Position numbers and translations under genes: made by a program
In this document: positions 1 through 7,001 of the stretch, piece by piece
How positions within the stretch are numbered: the stretch's first letter is position 1
Layout of the letters: every line of letters begins with the position of its first letter
Assembly (NCBI GenBank): GCA_016712625.1
Contig: JADJQQ010000022.1
Span: 1-31,936 of the forward strand
Reading direction: 5' to 3'
Origin: Candidatus Competibacteraceae bacterium
Lineage (GTDB): Bacteria; Pseudomonadota; Gammaproteobacteria; Competibacterales; Competibacteraceae
DNA: 31,936 bases
The notes under the pieces: generated by a model
The model's input: the letters and a program-made list of their open reading frames with translations, nothing else
Told to the model about the DNA's origin: nothing
The model's database searches: none

Positions 1-270
1 GGCTGCGTCAACAGCCTCCCCGGATGCGCACATGATAGCATCATTGCCGTAGTAATCCCAATATTCCCGCGTAGCGCGGTCAACAACCAGCGCACCTAAG
101 CGCCCTTTCCAGTACCAGACGGAATTTTCCATACGTCGATAATTCCAGTTGGTACGTGATTCCTCCAGTCGTTGCACTTTGTTTGTGCTCAAATGTATCG
201 TCGTCCTGTTGTTTAATATACAAGCTATTGAATTCTCTAACAATATATAGAGTGCTGTCCTGGGATTCAT
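1..270 (-). CDS. hypothetical phage protein, 3' end outside window
   Basis: This leftward reading frame starts at an ATG at 268-270 and stays open for 90 codons to the window edge. A strong ribosome binding site (AAGAAAGGAG on the minus strand, about 280-289 on the plus strand) lies a few bases upstream of the ATG and decides the start. The protein begins MNPRTALYILLENS. Its downstream part is rich in W, Y and charged residues (for example VWYWKGRLGALVVDRATREY), as expected of a real small protein. The ATG overlaps the stop of the preceding fragment as TAATG, which suggests translational coupling. I do not recognise the family. It is the only leftward gene in the first kilobase with start, Shine-Dalgarno and an undamaged frame. 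Confidence 0.6.
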   Translation of the reverse strand, partial: MNPRTALYILLENSIACILNNRTTIHLSTNKVQRLEESRTNWNYRRMENSVWYWKGRLGALVVDRATREYWDYYGNDAIMCASGEAVDAA

Positions 271-362
271 TATTGTGCTTCTCCTTTCTTAACCAACTTA
301 GCAGATGGAGGATTATAAAAATAGCGATAGCATCCATCATCTTCTATGATAATCCAATAATC
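270..362 (-). pseudogene. C-terminal fragment of a small phage protein
   Basis: A 30-residue stretch ends at the TAA that overlaps the next ATG. It reads YWIIIEDDGCYRYFYNPP and ends in KKGEAQ, which looks coding, but the frame has no start codon and is closed upstream by a TAA. It is best explained as the 3' part of a small gene whose 5' part was lost or shifted out of frame. No family is recognised. Confidence 0.35.
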
Positions 363-368
363 TTACTC

Positions 369-509
369 TTATTTAGGACATGATCGATAATTCCATCGAC
401 GCAATAACCCTCCACCCAATTCAATTTCAACGTAATCCTGCCTCGATTCTCTTATCTCCAGCGTATAGCTTTCCTGTATCTTTACATTAGCTGCATTCCA
501 AACAGGCCG
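369..509 (-). pseudogene. fragment of a phage protein
   Basis: Forty-six codons read leftward between an upstream TAG and a TAA, with coding-like content such as NAANVKIQESYTLEIRESRQ and YVEIELGGGLLRRWNYRS. There is no start codon of its own. The 5' end overlaps the end of the fragment at 487-714 in another frame, so this looks like the continuation or neighbour of a frameshifted gene. The family is not recognised. Confidence 0.35.
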
Positions 510-714
510 CTAATCCATACAATTTTTCAGGCGTCTCTTGAATTCCAGTGACTTCAAGAAGTAGCGCGGCAGATGATTCATGGGTGTAATGTTCAAGCAG
601 TGTTTTCACTCATCTGGAGTTGGGCAAAATACGCTATAAAGAACGTCTTTTTTTAGACACGTCTTCTTCAATTGTAAGCACAATTGGCTTAAATATAGAA
701 CTCTTTTTATTAGC
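487..714 (-). pseudogene. frameshifted small phage protein
   Basis: Three short pieces in different frames follow one another. The first contains IFKPIVLTIEED, the second DVLYSVFCPTPDE, and the third runs from a possible GTG at 607-609 (KTLLEHYTHESSAALLLEV then TPEKLYGLAACLE) to a TAA at 487-489. The FKPhxLTIE motif followed by a short helical tail resembles small phage early proteins I have seen, but I cannot name the family. A run of seven A residues (T on the plus strand) lies at the first frame change, so an indel in a homopolymer is a simple explanation. The start codon is not certain. Confidence 0.35.
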
Positions 715-781
715 TTTGATTGTGGTATCTTTTCAGCTTCTCATTTCTTTGTCTCTTTCTAGCGCCACATTTTCAACCGCT

Positions 782-889
782 TTATTCAAACATTTCCGCA
801 ATCCCTTCACAGTCTTCCAGCTTCTCGGTAATCCTTGTCATGGAGAGAAAGGAGGTGGTGGCGCTTTCATTCGTGTAATACTCAGCCAT
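782..889 (-). CDS. small hypothetical phage protein (possibly truncated)
   Basis: An intact 35-codon leftward frame begins with ATG at 887-889, preceded by AGGGAAATAA as a plausible ribosome binding site. It encodes MAEYYTNESATTSFLSMTRI and continues with a short acidic helix ending in EMFE. Directly after its stop another frame continues with KAVENVALERDKEMRS, which looks like the natural continuation, so the gene may have been cut short by one indel near 783. A possible short upstream frame starts at an ATG about 970 and overlaps it. Function unknown. Confidence 0.4.
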   Translation of the reverse strand: MAEYYTNESATTSFLSMTRITEKLEDCEGIAEMFE

Positions 890-991
890 TTTATTTCCCT
901 GACTTCTTGTCGTTTAAAGATTCCCGCGTAAGACGGAATGGGCATTGGACGATTCTCAGATTGCAATCTTTCCATTAGTTTTACTTTCTTA

Positions 992-1008
992 ACGAGAGAA
1001 TCTCTCGT
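992..1008. promoter_or_regulatory. 17-bp perfect palindrome in AT-rich intergenic DNA
   Basis: ACGAGAGA, one central A, then TCTCTCGT: two perfect 8-bp arms in the gap between the leftward fragments at 1059 and about 970. No T-run follows on either strand, so it is not a standard terminator. The form suits a dimeric regulator's binding site. Function is inferred only from form and position. Confidence 0.4.
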
Positions 1009-1058
1009 ATAAATTGCTCGTTTTTGTACTTTTCTATATAGAGTTTTAGTATTTTTTT

Positions 1059-1554
1059 CTACTTTAATATTCTAAGAGGTTCTCCACTAACATCCAATGT
1101 TATCAAGGTCTGTAGGCTCTTGGCCTTTTTATCCACCATAAAGTAACTATTACTGATTGGTGCTGGTCTCCATCTCGTATCTGAAAATAACATATCCTTG
1201 TTTTCCATGCATCTTGCCACTTAACCGTGGTTGCAAATTCTTCAAGAGCTTCCGCATAAAATAGCGACGATTTACCGGGATTATTAGAAATAATTGGAGT
1301 CGCTTCATGAATAAATTGATCAAATTTTTCAGCGGAAAGAATAACTATTTGTTCATTAACAGTAATTGGATTTTCTTTTTATACAACGATTCATCTATAA
1401 TAAAATAACGCCAATCGTTATTAGCGTGACAGATATTTTCCTTAACTCCAATCTTTATTAACTCATAAAGCGCATATCTAACCGGATATGTACTTATCCC
1501 GCATGATTTCTCTATATTTCCTCTGTTGCAATTAGGATTGTCGCGTAGATTAGT
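1059..1554 (-). pseudogene. frameshifted protein with a winged-helix-like N-terminus
   Basis: Three leftward coding pieces follow in order. The first, 1345-1554, contains NCNRGNIEKSCGISTYPVRY then ALYELIKIGVKE, which has the pattern of a winged-helix DNA-binding domain. The second, from about 1378 to 1195, contains EQIVILSAEKFDQFIHEATP and SSLFYAEALEEFATTVKW. The third contains DTRWRPAPISNSYFMVDKKA and ends LDVSGEPLRILK at a TAG (1059-1061). The pieces read as one protein broken by two or three indels. No start codon is preserved at the 5' side, where TAG precedes the first piece. The region is AT-rich compared with the virion genes. The product is not recognised beyond the helix-turn-helix-like start. 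Confidence 0.4.
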
Positions 1555-1561
1555 CTATGAT

Positions 1562-1816
1562 GATTTCAGAAGTAGTCACTATCGGCGCGTCCGAAGTTTT
1601 CCGATTAAAATCAAGCATCAACTGGTAATCACGTTAATGCACAGAGTACCAGTATCCACTCTAGTGAATAAGGCTGTTGCTTGTACCACAACAACAAGCC
1701 TTCAGCGCCAGGTGTCTGAGAACATCATCTCAGCAATACCCACATGATTGCACTGCTCGCCGCTATGTTGTAGCTCGAGTATCGTTCGGAGTACTACCGC
1801 TTACGTGTTGTCTTGA
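1562..1816. other. about 255 bp without a supportable gene
   Basis: Between the methyltransferase remnant and the winged-helix-like fragment I find only short open pieces in changing frames and no start with a ribosome binding site. It is probably eroded leftward coding DNA. No repeat or terminator was seen. Confidence 0.3.
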
Positions 1817-4018
1817 TTAAACTGCGAGATCAAGCAAAGTCCCCTGAGATGATTTGGCGGTAGCTAGATTGCGGCAAAGCCAAATCCCAATATGATCGTT
1901 TTAATTCCACTTTAAACGTCAAAGTCGCTCGTCCTTGTTGAATAGATACATGGCCCTCGCTTTGCCAATTCCAGCGAAAGGAGAATGGAGAAGATCGTCT
2001 TGGATTCGTCCACGGTGATAGCCGCTCGATAACTTCCAGTTGTGGCGAAATGAAGATCCGCAACGCTCGTCGTCGCTTTCCCTTGCTGACCTGGAGCAAG
2101 GTATTCAGATGGATTGATGTCCATCCATACCGGAAGATGCGTACCGCTTACACAGTTTAACGGAAATCATCGGGATTCTTTGTCACCGGCTCGGGTTATC
2201 GCCGGGCATCTTAACCAGATAATCTCAGGAGTCACTTGCCGACGAGTGCAACTATCTTTCTCAGTTGCTTATACAGCAAACCGATAGACTTGGTAGCTAC
2301 ATTACCGTAACTGGGTCTTTCCAGATTACGACTTCAGAATGGAAAATCCATCCGGCATTAACAAACATGCGGATCAATTCGCCGCGAAAATCTTAGTCCC
2401 GATAAACCCGTCATGCTGATAAGTAGCAGGTAGATTCATGCAGTGAAAAAGAAAGCAAACGCCCTGATTTTGTCACCTAAACAATTCACCAATCAAGTAT
2501 TCAAAGGTGCGCATAGAACTCTGATGCGTTTCGACAATTCCCCATGTCCCGATCAGAATTAGAGTAGGTATACAATGACGCGAACAGCGGCGAGAATATG
2601 GTATAATCTGGATTCATCATCCATTTCCTGCGTGAGTTCAACGCAGTCGCCAAGGTGAAGATCAAAGCCGGGTCGGTCTTGATGTCCCTCGCTTAATCGC
2701 TCTTTTCGATAGTGATCCCTTTAACGTTCCATCTCCGTAAATCTCCGCATGTGGGCAACCATTTGACCCGACATCTCGTAAGCCTGAGCCGCTTTCGTTC
2801 AAGATTCTTCTTGATCGCGCCTTCGCTTTCCGATGATATTAAATGGACGTTGACCTTGTTTTTGCCCAAAGCGATAACACCGCCGCACTGCCTGATAGTA
2901 CGACTCGAATGAATCATCCATTCCGACAAAGATCATATTGTGGCAGTGTCAATTCAAACCAAACCCAGTAATCGATGGCTTGGTAATAATGACGCGAGAA
3001 TCACCAAAGGTAAATCTTTTTGATTCTCGATTCTTCTCTTCAATCGACAATGACCCATAGACCTCCTCGGCATCCGGTATGAGCTTCTTGAGTCCGGTTG
3101 ATTCATCGTTCAAATTGCACCAGATGATAAAAGTCTCATCCGATGAATTGACAATATCAGCCGCAAGCTGTACCCGGTCATCAAGGGATGACCTTTTCGC
3201 GCTCCGCCGGTCGCTTAAGGTTTGCGCGATGACCGGAAATAGCTGGTCATCAGGGACAAACTGCGCATCAACAACATGCTGATTGATGTCCAGCCAGGCA
3301 GGATGTACCGCGATCCGTCAAATCCAATATCCTCAGGGCTTCTAATACAAGCTGACCATGTAGCCATCCATTCCCAGAACTTGGTTTTCCCATGCCCTTT
3401 TAGTCTCCACTTCGACGTATCGCCGCCGTCGTGAATAAAGTAAGTGGCCAGCATCTCTGTGCGTGTCATTACTCCTAAGAATTCTGCCTGATTACCAAGC
3501 TCCATAAAGTCATTCGGGCTTGGCGTTGCAGTGCATGACAATCGGTAAGGAGTATTCTGGAAGCTTTCAATTAGGGCGGTTCTGATTTTTCCAGAAAGGC
3601 TTTTAAGGATGCTGGATTCATCGAGAACTACGCCGATAAAATCGGCTGCCGAGAAATGGTCCATCATTTCATAGTTGGTAATCACGATTGACGCTGAGGT
3701 TTTATTACAGCTTCGCGCGTATTCGACCTCTACGCCAATGCGCGCGGCCTCTTTGACGGTTTGCTGCGCAACGCACAATGGCGCAAGAATCAAGACCCGC
3801 CCTTGCGTATGCTTTACCACTTGATCGGCCCAGGCGACTTGCATCGCGGTTTTACCAAGTCCGGTGTCGGCGAAAATTCCAGCACGTCCCCGCTTACAGG
3901 CCCATGACACGATGGCAGATTGAAAGTCGAATAAGTTATAAATGGTTGCGTCGGAGTCAAATCCAGCAATTAGATTTGACTTGGTTTTTTTCGCGAGAAA
4001 ATCAGTATAATCAGTCAT
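1817..4018 (-). pseudogene. phage SNF2-like helicase fused to DNA methyltransferase, multiply frameshifted
   Basis: The frame opens at ATG 4016-4018, with AGAGG upstream. It encodes an intact helicase N-terminal half: Walker A DTGLGKT (residues 51-57), DES motif II (about 133-135), and motif III-like SCTATPSPND. At about 3297 the frame shifts; the next frame carries on with DINQHVVDAQFVPDDQLFPV and TKPSITGFGLN. An in-frame TGA at 2949-2951 follows, then the motif VI region YYQAVRRCYRFGQK. Further shifts lead to GDCVELTQEMDDES, DYTIFSPLFASLYTYSNSDR and, near 1900-2100, VWMDINPSEYL and VELKRSYWDLA, ending KSSQGTLLDLAV at a TAA (1817-1819). The S-P-P-F-type catalytic motif of amino-methyltransferases reads SPLF. 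The fused order is known from phage helicase-methylases. The whole cannot be translated as one protein. Confidence 0.75.
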
Positions 4019-4048
4019 GGCTAACCTCTAGCTCAGGTTGGTCTAATG

Positions 4049-4083
4049 GCCCGCACGGTCTACACACCGGCGCGGGCTTTTTT
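4049..4083 (+). terminator. rho-independent terminator-like hairpin
   Basis: GCCCGC (4049-4054) pairs with GCGGGC (4072-4077). An inner stem, CGGT with ACCG, closes a small loop. Six T follow at once (4078-4083). The polarity is rightward although both flanking genes read leftward, so it may stop antisense transcripts coming from the left. A second hairpin, GCCCGG/CCGGGC at 4095-4114, has no T-run. Confidence 0.5.
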
Positions 4084-4120
4084 GTGTATGGATTGCCCGG
4101 ATTACCCGCCGGGCACGAAT

Positions 4121-4300
4121 TCACTTGCGCCACGGCAGGTCCGGGCGCACGTCTTCACGCTTAAAGCCAAGGATCGTCTCGATGCGCTCAAGCTCTGCAA
4201 CGGGAATTTTCCGTTTCTTAAACCATCGGCAAACGATTGATCTGTCGCGGTTTAATGCCCTGGCGACCTCGGACTGTTTCATGTCGAATATGCTGTTCAT
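4121..4300 (-). CDS. Cro/YdaS-type HTH repressor
   Basis: A 59-residue protein starts at ATG 4298-4300 and ends at TGA 4121-4123. Residues 7-40 form a helix-turn-helix: MKQSEVARALNRDRSIVCRW, followed by a basic patch and KIPVAELERIETILG. The C-terminus GFKREDVRPDLPWRK matches the ending of YdaS/Cro-type phage repressors, where a residue pattern like R-x-x-(V/L)-RPD closes the small domain. Such proteins bind their own operator in the lysis-lysogeny switch. Here an inverted repeat lies six bases upstream of the start codon, which fits autoregulation. The gene lies upstream of the helicase-methylase and probably shares its leftward transcript. The partner CI-type repressor is not seen in this window. 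Confidence 0.75.
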   Translation of the reverse strand: MNSIFDMKQSEVARALNRDRSIVCRWFKKRKIPVAELERIETILGFKREDVRPDLPWRK

Positions 4301-4305
4301 GGCCT

Positions 4306-4369
4306 AGTTTCACACAATGCAACTTTTTTTTCAAGAGGGCTTGCATTGCATGTTGCATTGTGTGAAACT
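4306..4369. promoter_or_regulatory. operator region with 18-bp inverted repeat and three CAATGCAA boxes
   Basis: AGTTTCACACAATGCAAC at 4306-4323 and its exact reverse complement at 4352-4369 flank a 28-bp centre. The 8-mer CAATGCAA occurs at 4315-4322, and its complement TTGCATTG at 4341-4348 and 4353-4360. The site lies between the leftward repressor and the rightward early genes and probably holds the divergent control region. TTGCAT resembles a -35 hexamer, but I see no clear -10 at proper spacing, so promoter positions are not assigned. An eight-T run lies at 4324-4331. Confidence 0.7.
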
Positions 4370-4488
4370 TCATCCAACCCGCCGCCCTGGACATCAGCAA
4401 CGGCAAGGTGGCGGGCCAATCCTTCCTTTGGTGGTTTCCCTGGCGGTGCGTTGATTCCCGCCGCCGGGGCTTTTTAAAGGAGACGAAC

Positions 4489-4833
4489 ATGAAAGAGAAA
4501 ACCAACCCATACATCACCGCCGTTCGCGTTGAGCGGCCGGCCACCCTAGCCGATTCAGACCTGCGCCGGGCCGACCGTGACCTGTTGGAGCGGTACCAGG
4601 CCGTCATGCGACTTATCGATGGCGACCCGGCCGCCCAGCGCAACCCGGATCCGGCTGTTATTCGTGATTTCGTCACCGGGCGCACCGGCGGCGATGCTCA
4701 GGCCACACCCCTTCCCTCTCGCCCGATGGCGACCCGCAACCCGCCGCCCAGATACAACTTGATCGGCATCGCCGCCAGCATCGCGCTGGTGGTCGGTTCC
4801 ATCCTCGCTGCCGCCTGGCTGGTGATGAACTAA
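4489..4833 (+). CDS. small protein with one C-terminal membrane helix
   Basis: 114 residues. The ATG at 4489 is preceded by AAAGGAGACGAAC, a strong ribosome binding site; an ATG at 4408 in the same frame has none and lies inside a probable leader. The N-terminal part is hydrophilic and helical (TLADSDLRRADRDLLERYQA). The middle is proline-rich. The last 25 residues, IGIAASIALVVGSILAAAWL, form one transmembrane segment, so the protein is probably anchored with most of its length in the cytoplasm. A short GC hairpin followed by CTTTTT (about 4456-4475) sits in the leader. It is the first gene of the rightward early transcript. Function unknown. Confidence 0.65.
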   Translation: MKEKTNPYITAVRVERPATLADSDLRRADRDLLERYQAVMRLIDGDPAAQRNPDPAVIRDFVTGRTGGDAQATPLPSRPMATRNPPPRYNLIGIAASIALVVGSILAAAWLVMN

Positions 4834-4843
4834 GGAGACGGAA

Positions 4844-5530
4844 ATGGATATTAAGAAAATAATTGAAGATCACCGGATTTGGGTCGCCAGTGATGGAGGG
4901 GAGCGCGCCAACCTGAGCGGGGCCAACCTGCGCGGGGCCAACCTGAGCGGGGCCAACCTGAGCGGGGCCAACCTGAGCGGGGCCAACCTGATCCTGGCCA
5001 ACCTGAGCGATTCCGACCTGAGCGGGGCCAACCTGAGCGGGGCCAACCTGATCCGGGCCAACCTGAGCGGGGCCAACCTGATCCGGGCCGACCTGCGCGA
5101 GGCCAAACTGCGCGGGGCCGACCTGCGCGGGGCCAACCTGAGCGGGGCCAACCTGAGCGGGGCCGACCTGAGCGGGGCCGACCTGAGCGGGGCCAACCTG
5201 AGCGGGGCCAACCTGATCCGGGCCAACCTGAGCGTGGCCAACCTGATCCGGGCCAACCTGAGCGGGGCCAACCTGATCCGGGCCAACCTGAGCGGGGCCA
5301 ACCTGCGCGATTCCGGATTAAAGGTTTTTCATGGCGGCGAATGGATTGCGTACATAACCGCTGAAAAAATACGAATAGGATGCCAGCATCACTCTATCGA
5401 AGATTGGAAGAATTTCACGGACGACGAAATAGACAAAATGGCAGGCGGCGCGCTGGATTACTGGCGCGAAAATAAGGAGATCATTCTGATGATTGCAGGC
5501 TCAATCAAATCCAAAGGGGAAACGCCATGA
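4844..5530 (+). CDS. pentapeptide-repeat protein
   Basis: 228 residues, ATG preceded by AAGGAGACGGAA. From about residue 21 to 155 the sequence is an uninterrupted series of A(N/D)LxG and A(N/D)LIR pentapeptides, the signature of the right-handed quadrilateral beta helix. Roughly 27 consecutive repeats would give six to seven coils. The C-terminal 70 residues differ: GGEWIAYITAEKIRIGCQHH then IEDWKNFTDDEIDKMAGGA, a small domain I have seen attached to phage pentapeptide proteins. Known members of the repeat family include gyrase-protecting DNA mimics, but many have no known role, and nothing here proves a target. The repeat part is nearly identical at DNA level, which points to recent expansion. 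The downstream gene overlaps its stop (ATGA). Confidence 0.85.
   Translation: MDIKKIIEDHRIWVASDGGERANLSGANLRGANLSGANLSGANLSGANLILANLSDSDLSGANLSGANLIRANLSGANLIRADLREAKLRGADLRGANLSGANLSGADLSGADLSGANLSGANLIRANLSVANLIRANLSGANLIRANLSGANLRDSGLKVFHGGEWIAYITAEKIRIGCQHHSIEDWKNFTDDEIDKMAGGALDYWRENKEIILMIAGSIKSKGETP
4907..5307 (+). repeat. 15-bp tandem repeats within the pentapeptide gene
   Basis: About 27 head-to-tail copies of a 15-bp unit close to GCCAACCTGAGCGGG, with variants GCCAACCTGATCCGG and GCCGACCTGCGCGGG. Unit identity is far higher than needed to keep the protein repeats, so slippage or recombination has recently made copies. No indel breaks the frame. Confidence 0.85.
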
Positions 5531-5688
5531 ACGATCTTCAGAAGAGACGGGACATAGAAGCGCTCGCGATCGTGCGGGCGGAACTGGAACGCCAGCGGCT
5601 TGAAAAGCTGGACGCTTGCTTGGAAGCGTGGGCGGCGGTGATTACGGACAAGCCCATGCTGGCATCAACTCCGGTGAGGCGGCCATGA
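5527..5688 (+). CDS. small hypothetical protein
   Basis: A 53-residue frame begins with ATG overlapping the previous stop by ATGA and ends by overlapping the next ATG in the same way, so three genes are translationally coupled. The protein is a charged helix: DLQKRRDIEALAIVRAELER followed by LEKLDACLEAWAAV. No family is recognised. Gene spacing and the coupled starts are the main support. Confidence 0.5.
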   Translation: MNDLQKRRDIEALAIVRAELERQRLEKLDACLEAWAAVITDKPMLASTPVRRP

Positions 5689-5936
5689 ACCTGCGCCGGT
5701 TGATGTTCGCCGGCCACGCCGGCGGGTCTACCCTGGTCGGGGTCGGCCCGACGGCGGTCATCCGTGCGCTGGGCAGCAAGTTCGATGTCGTCAGCGCGCA
5801 CATTCCCGGCGTCTACGACCGTGAACTTAGGTGCTACGACCCCGACACGGGGTTGCGCCTGCGTGTGCAGTATCGGCAGGACCGGAACGGGTGCTGGCAG
5901 TACCAGCCGGTCGCCGTGCGCCGGTCCCACCATTAA
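5685..5936 (+). CDS. hypothetical protein
   Basis: 83 residues. I chose the ATG at 5685, which overlaps the preceding TGA, over an upstream in-frame ATG at 5616 that lies inside the previous gene. The protein has an N-terminal hydrophobic and glycine-rich part (GHAGGSTLVGVGPTAVIRAL). A beta-rich C-terminal half follows: YDRELRCYDPDTGLRLRVQY and GCWQYQPVAVRRSHH. No signal peptide or known motif was seen. It belongs to the early operon; function unknown. Confidence 0.5.
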   Translation: MNLRRLMFAGHAGGSTLVGVGPTAVIRALGSKFDVVSAHIPGVYDRELRCYDPDTGLRLRVQYRQDRNGCWQYQPVAVRRSHH

Positions 5937-5989
5937 CGAAAAAGCCGACTCGTAGTCACAGCTACGGGCCGGCCCTGAGGATAAAGAAG

Positions 5990-6166
5990 ATGCAAGCGAA
6001 AATCATACGCATTCCCTCGCCCCGGCGCAACCCGCGTCATCCGGTGCGTTACAGCCAGCAAGCGCTGGACGCCCTGACCCAGCGGGCGCTGGCGGAGCTG
6101 GTCGTGGATGTGATGGAAGAGCGCGGGCATGTGGCGCCGCGCCCGACTTTGGAGGTTAAGTCATGA
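5990..6166 (+). CDS. small hypothetical protein
   Basis: 58 residues, ATG with GAGG eight bases upstream. The N-terminus is basic (KIIRIPSPRRNPRHPVRYSQ), followed by a helix (ALDALTQRALAELVVDVMEE). Its TGA overlaps the ATG of the RecT-like gene, so the two are coupled. It may bind nucleic acid given the basic tail, but that is only an inference. Confidence 0.5.
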   Translation: MQAKIIRIPSPRRNPRHPVRYSQQALDALTQRALAELVVDVMEERGHVAPRPTLEVKS

Positions 6167-6996
6167 GCCAGGAAATCCAGAAGTACCAAGCGCCGGACGC
6201 CCAGGTAGTCCCCTACGCCGAGATGGAGCGCATGGCTGCCTGCATCGCCCAGAGCGGTTTGTTCGGGGTCAAGTCGCCGGTCCAAGCGCTCGCCCTGATG
6301 CTGATCGCGCAAAGCGAAGGACTTCATCCAGCAACTGCCGCCCGCGATTACCATGTGATCCAAGGCAGGCCGGCACTCAAGGCCGACACCATGCTCGCCA
6401 GGTTTCAAGCAGCGGGCGGCAAGGTGGAGTGGCACGACTACACCGATACGGTGGTATCCGGGACGTTCAGTCACCCGGCGGGCGGCAAGGTCAAGATCGA
6501 GTGGACGCTCGAAATGGCCAAACGCGCGAAGCTGACGGGGAAAGAGGTCTGGACGCAGTATCCCCGCGCGATGCTGCGGGCCAGGGTCATCAGCGAGGGA
6601 ATCAGGACGGTCTACCCAGGGGTACTGTCGGGCATGTATACCCCGGAAGAAGTCGATGATCTGAAGGACATCCATGGCGAAGCCGAAACCACCGGGCCCG
6701 CCCCACCGCCGCCGCCCATCGCGCCGCCGCCGCCCATCGCGCCGCCGCCGCCCATCGCGCCGTCAGATTTTGATGCCGAGATTGAGGCCATCAAAAGCAA
6801 ACCAGAATTGCGCAAGTGGCTTCAAGAAACGATGAAAGATTACGGCTGGCGTAAAGATGATCCGGTTTACGTTTCCGTGAAAACCGCTTGCGCCGAACGC
6901 GCCACCGCGATTGATGCCGATGCTGCGAAGCTGGCGGAAATCCAGACTGCGGATGAATTCGATGCGGGCCTTGGGCCGGTGCAGGACGTGGAGTAG
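6163..6996 (+). CDS. RecT/Bet-like single-strand annealing protein
   Basis: 277 residues, ATG preceded by GGAGGTTAAGTC. Residues 25-160 follow the RecT/Red-beta layout: ALALMLIAQSEGLHPATAAR, then YHVIQGRPALKADTM, a beta segment with SHPAGGKVKIEW, and the closing motif YPRAMLRARVISEGIRTVYP followed by SGMYTPEEV. The ML-R-x-x-x-x-x-E-x-x-R-x-x-x-P-G-x-x-SG-x-Y-(T)-x-EE ending is typical of this superfamily. These proteins anneal single strands during phage recombination and replication. A proline-rich linker of three PPPPIA units follows, then a helical C-terminal domain (about residues 205-277). The adjacent SMC/RecF-like ATPase would be a natural partner in end processing. The exact subfamily was not tested. 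Confidence 0.7.
   Translation: MSQEIQKYQAPDAQVVPYAEMERMAACIAQSGLFGVKSPVQALALMLIAQSEGLHPATAARDYHVIQGRPALKADTMLARFQAAGGKVEWHDYTDTVVSGTFSHPAGGKVKIEWTLEMAKRAKLTGKEVWTQYPRAMLRARVISEGIRTVYPGVLSGMYTPEEVDDLKDIHGEAETTGPAPPPPPIAPPPPIAPPPPIAPSDFDAEIEAIKSKPELRKWLQETMKDYGWRKDDPVYVSVKTACAERATAIDADAAKLAEIQTADEFDAGLGPVQDVE
6706..6759 (+). repeat. three 18-bp tandem repeats encoding a proline linker
   Basis: The unit CCGCCGCCGCCCATCGCG occurs three times in a row and encodes PPPPIA three times. It joins the annealing domain to the C-terminal domain. Copies are identical, suggesting recent slippage. Confidence 0.85.
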
Positions 6997-7001
6997 ATGC
7001 A

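Noticed and set aside
80..340. 86-codon leftward frame
   Set aside because: The overlapping frame from ATG 268-270 has a strong ribosome binding site and continues to the window edge with better coding content.
620..931. 103-codon rightward frame with hydrophobic stretches
   Set aside because: Leftward fragments of phage-like proteins in this stretch explain the DNA better, and no ribosome binding site precedes the frame.
4046..4085. tRNA or small RNA gene
   Set aside because: The hairpin with a T-run is only a terminator shape; no cloverleaf or tRNA motifs are present.
4870..5301. 143-codon frame antisense to the pentapeptide gene
   Set aside because: It is the mirror of the 15-bp repeats (repeated APLRLAPLR) and has no start signal.
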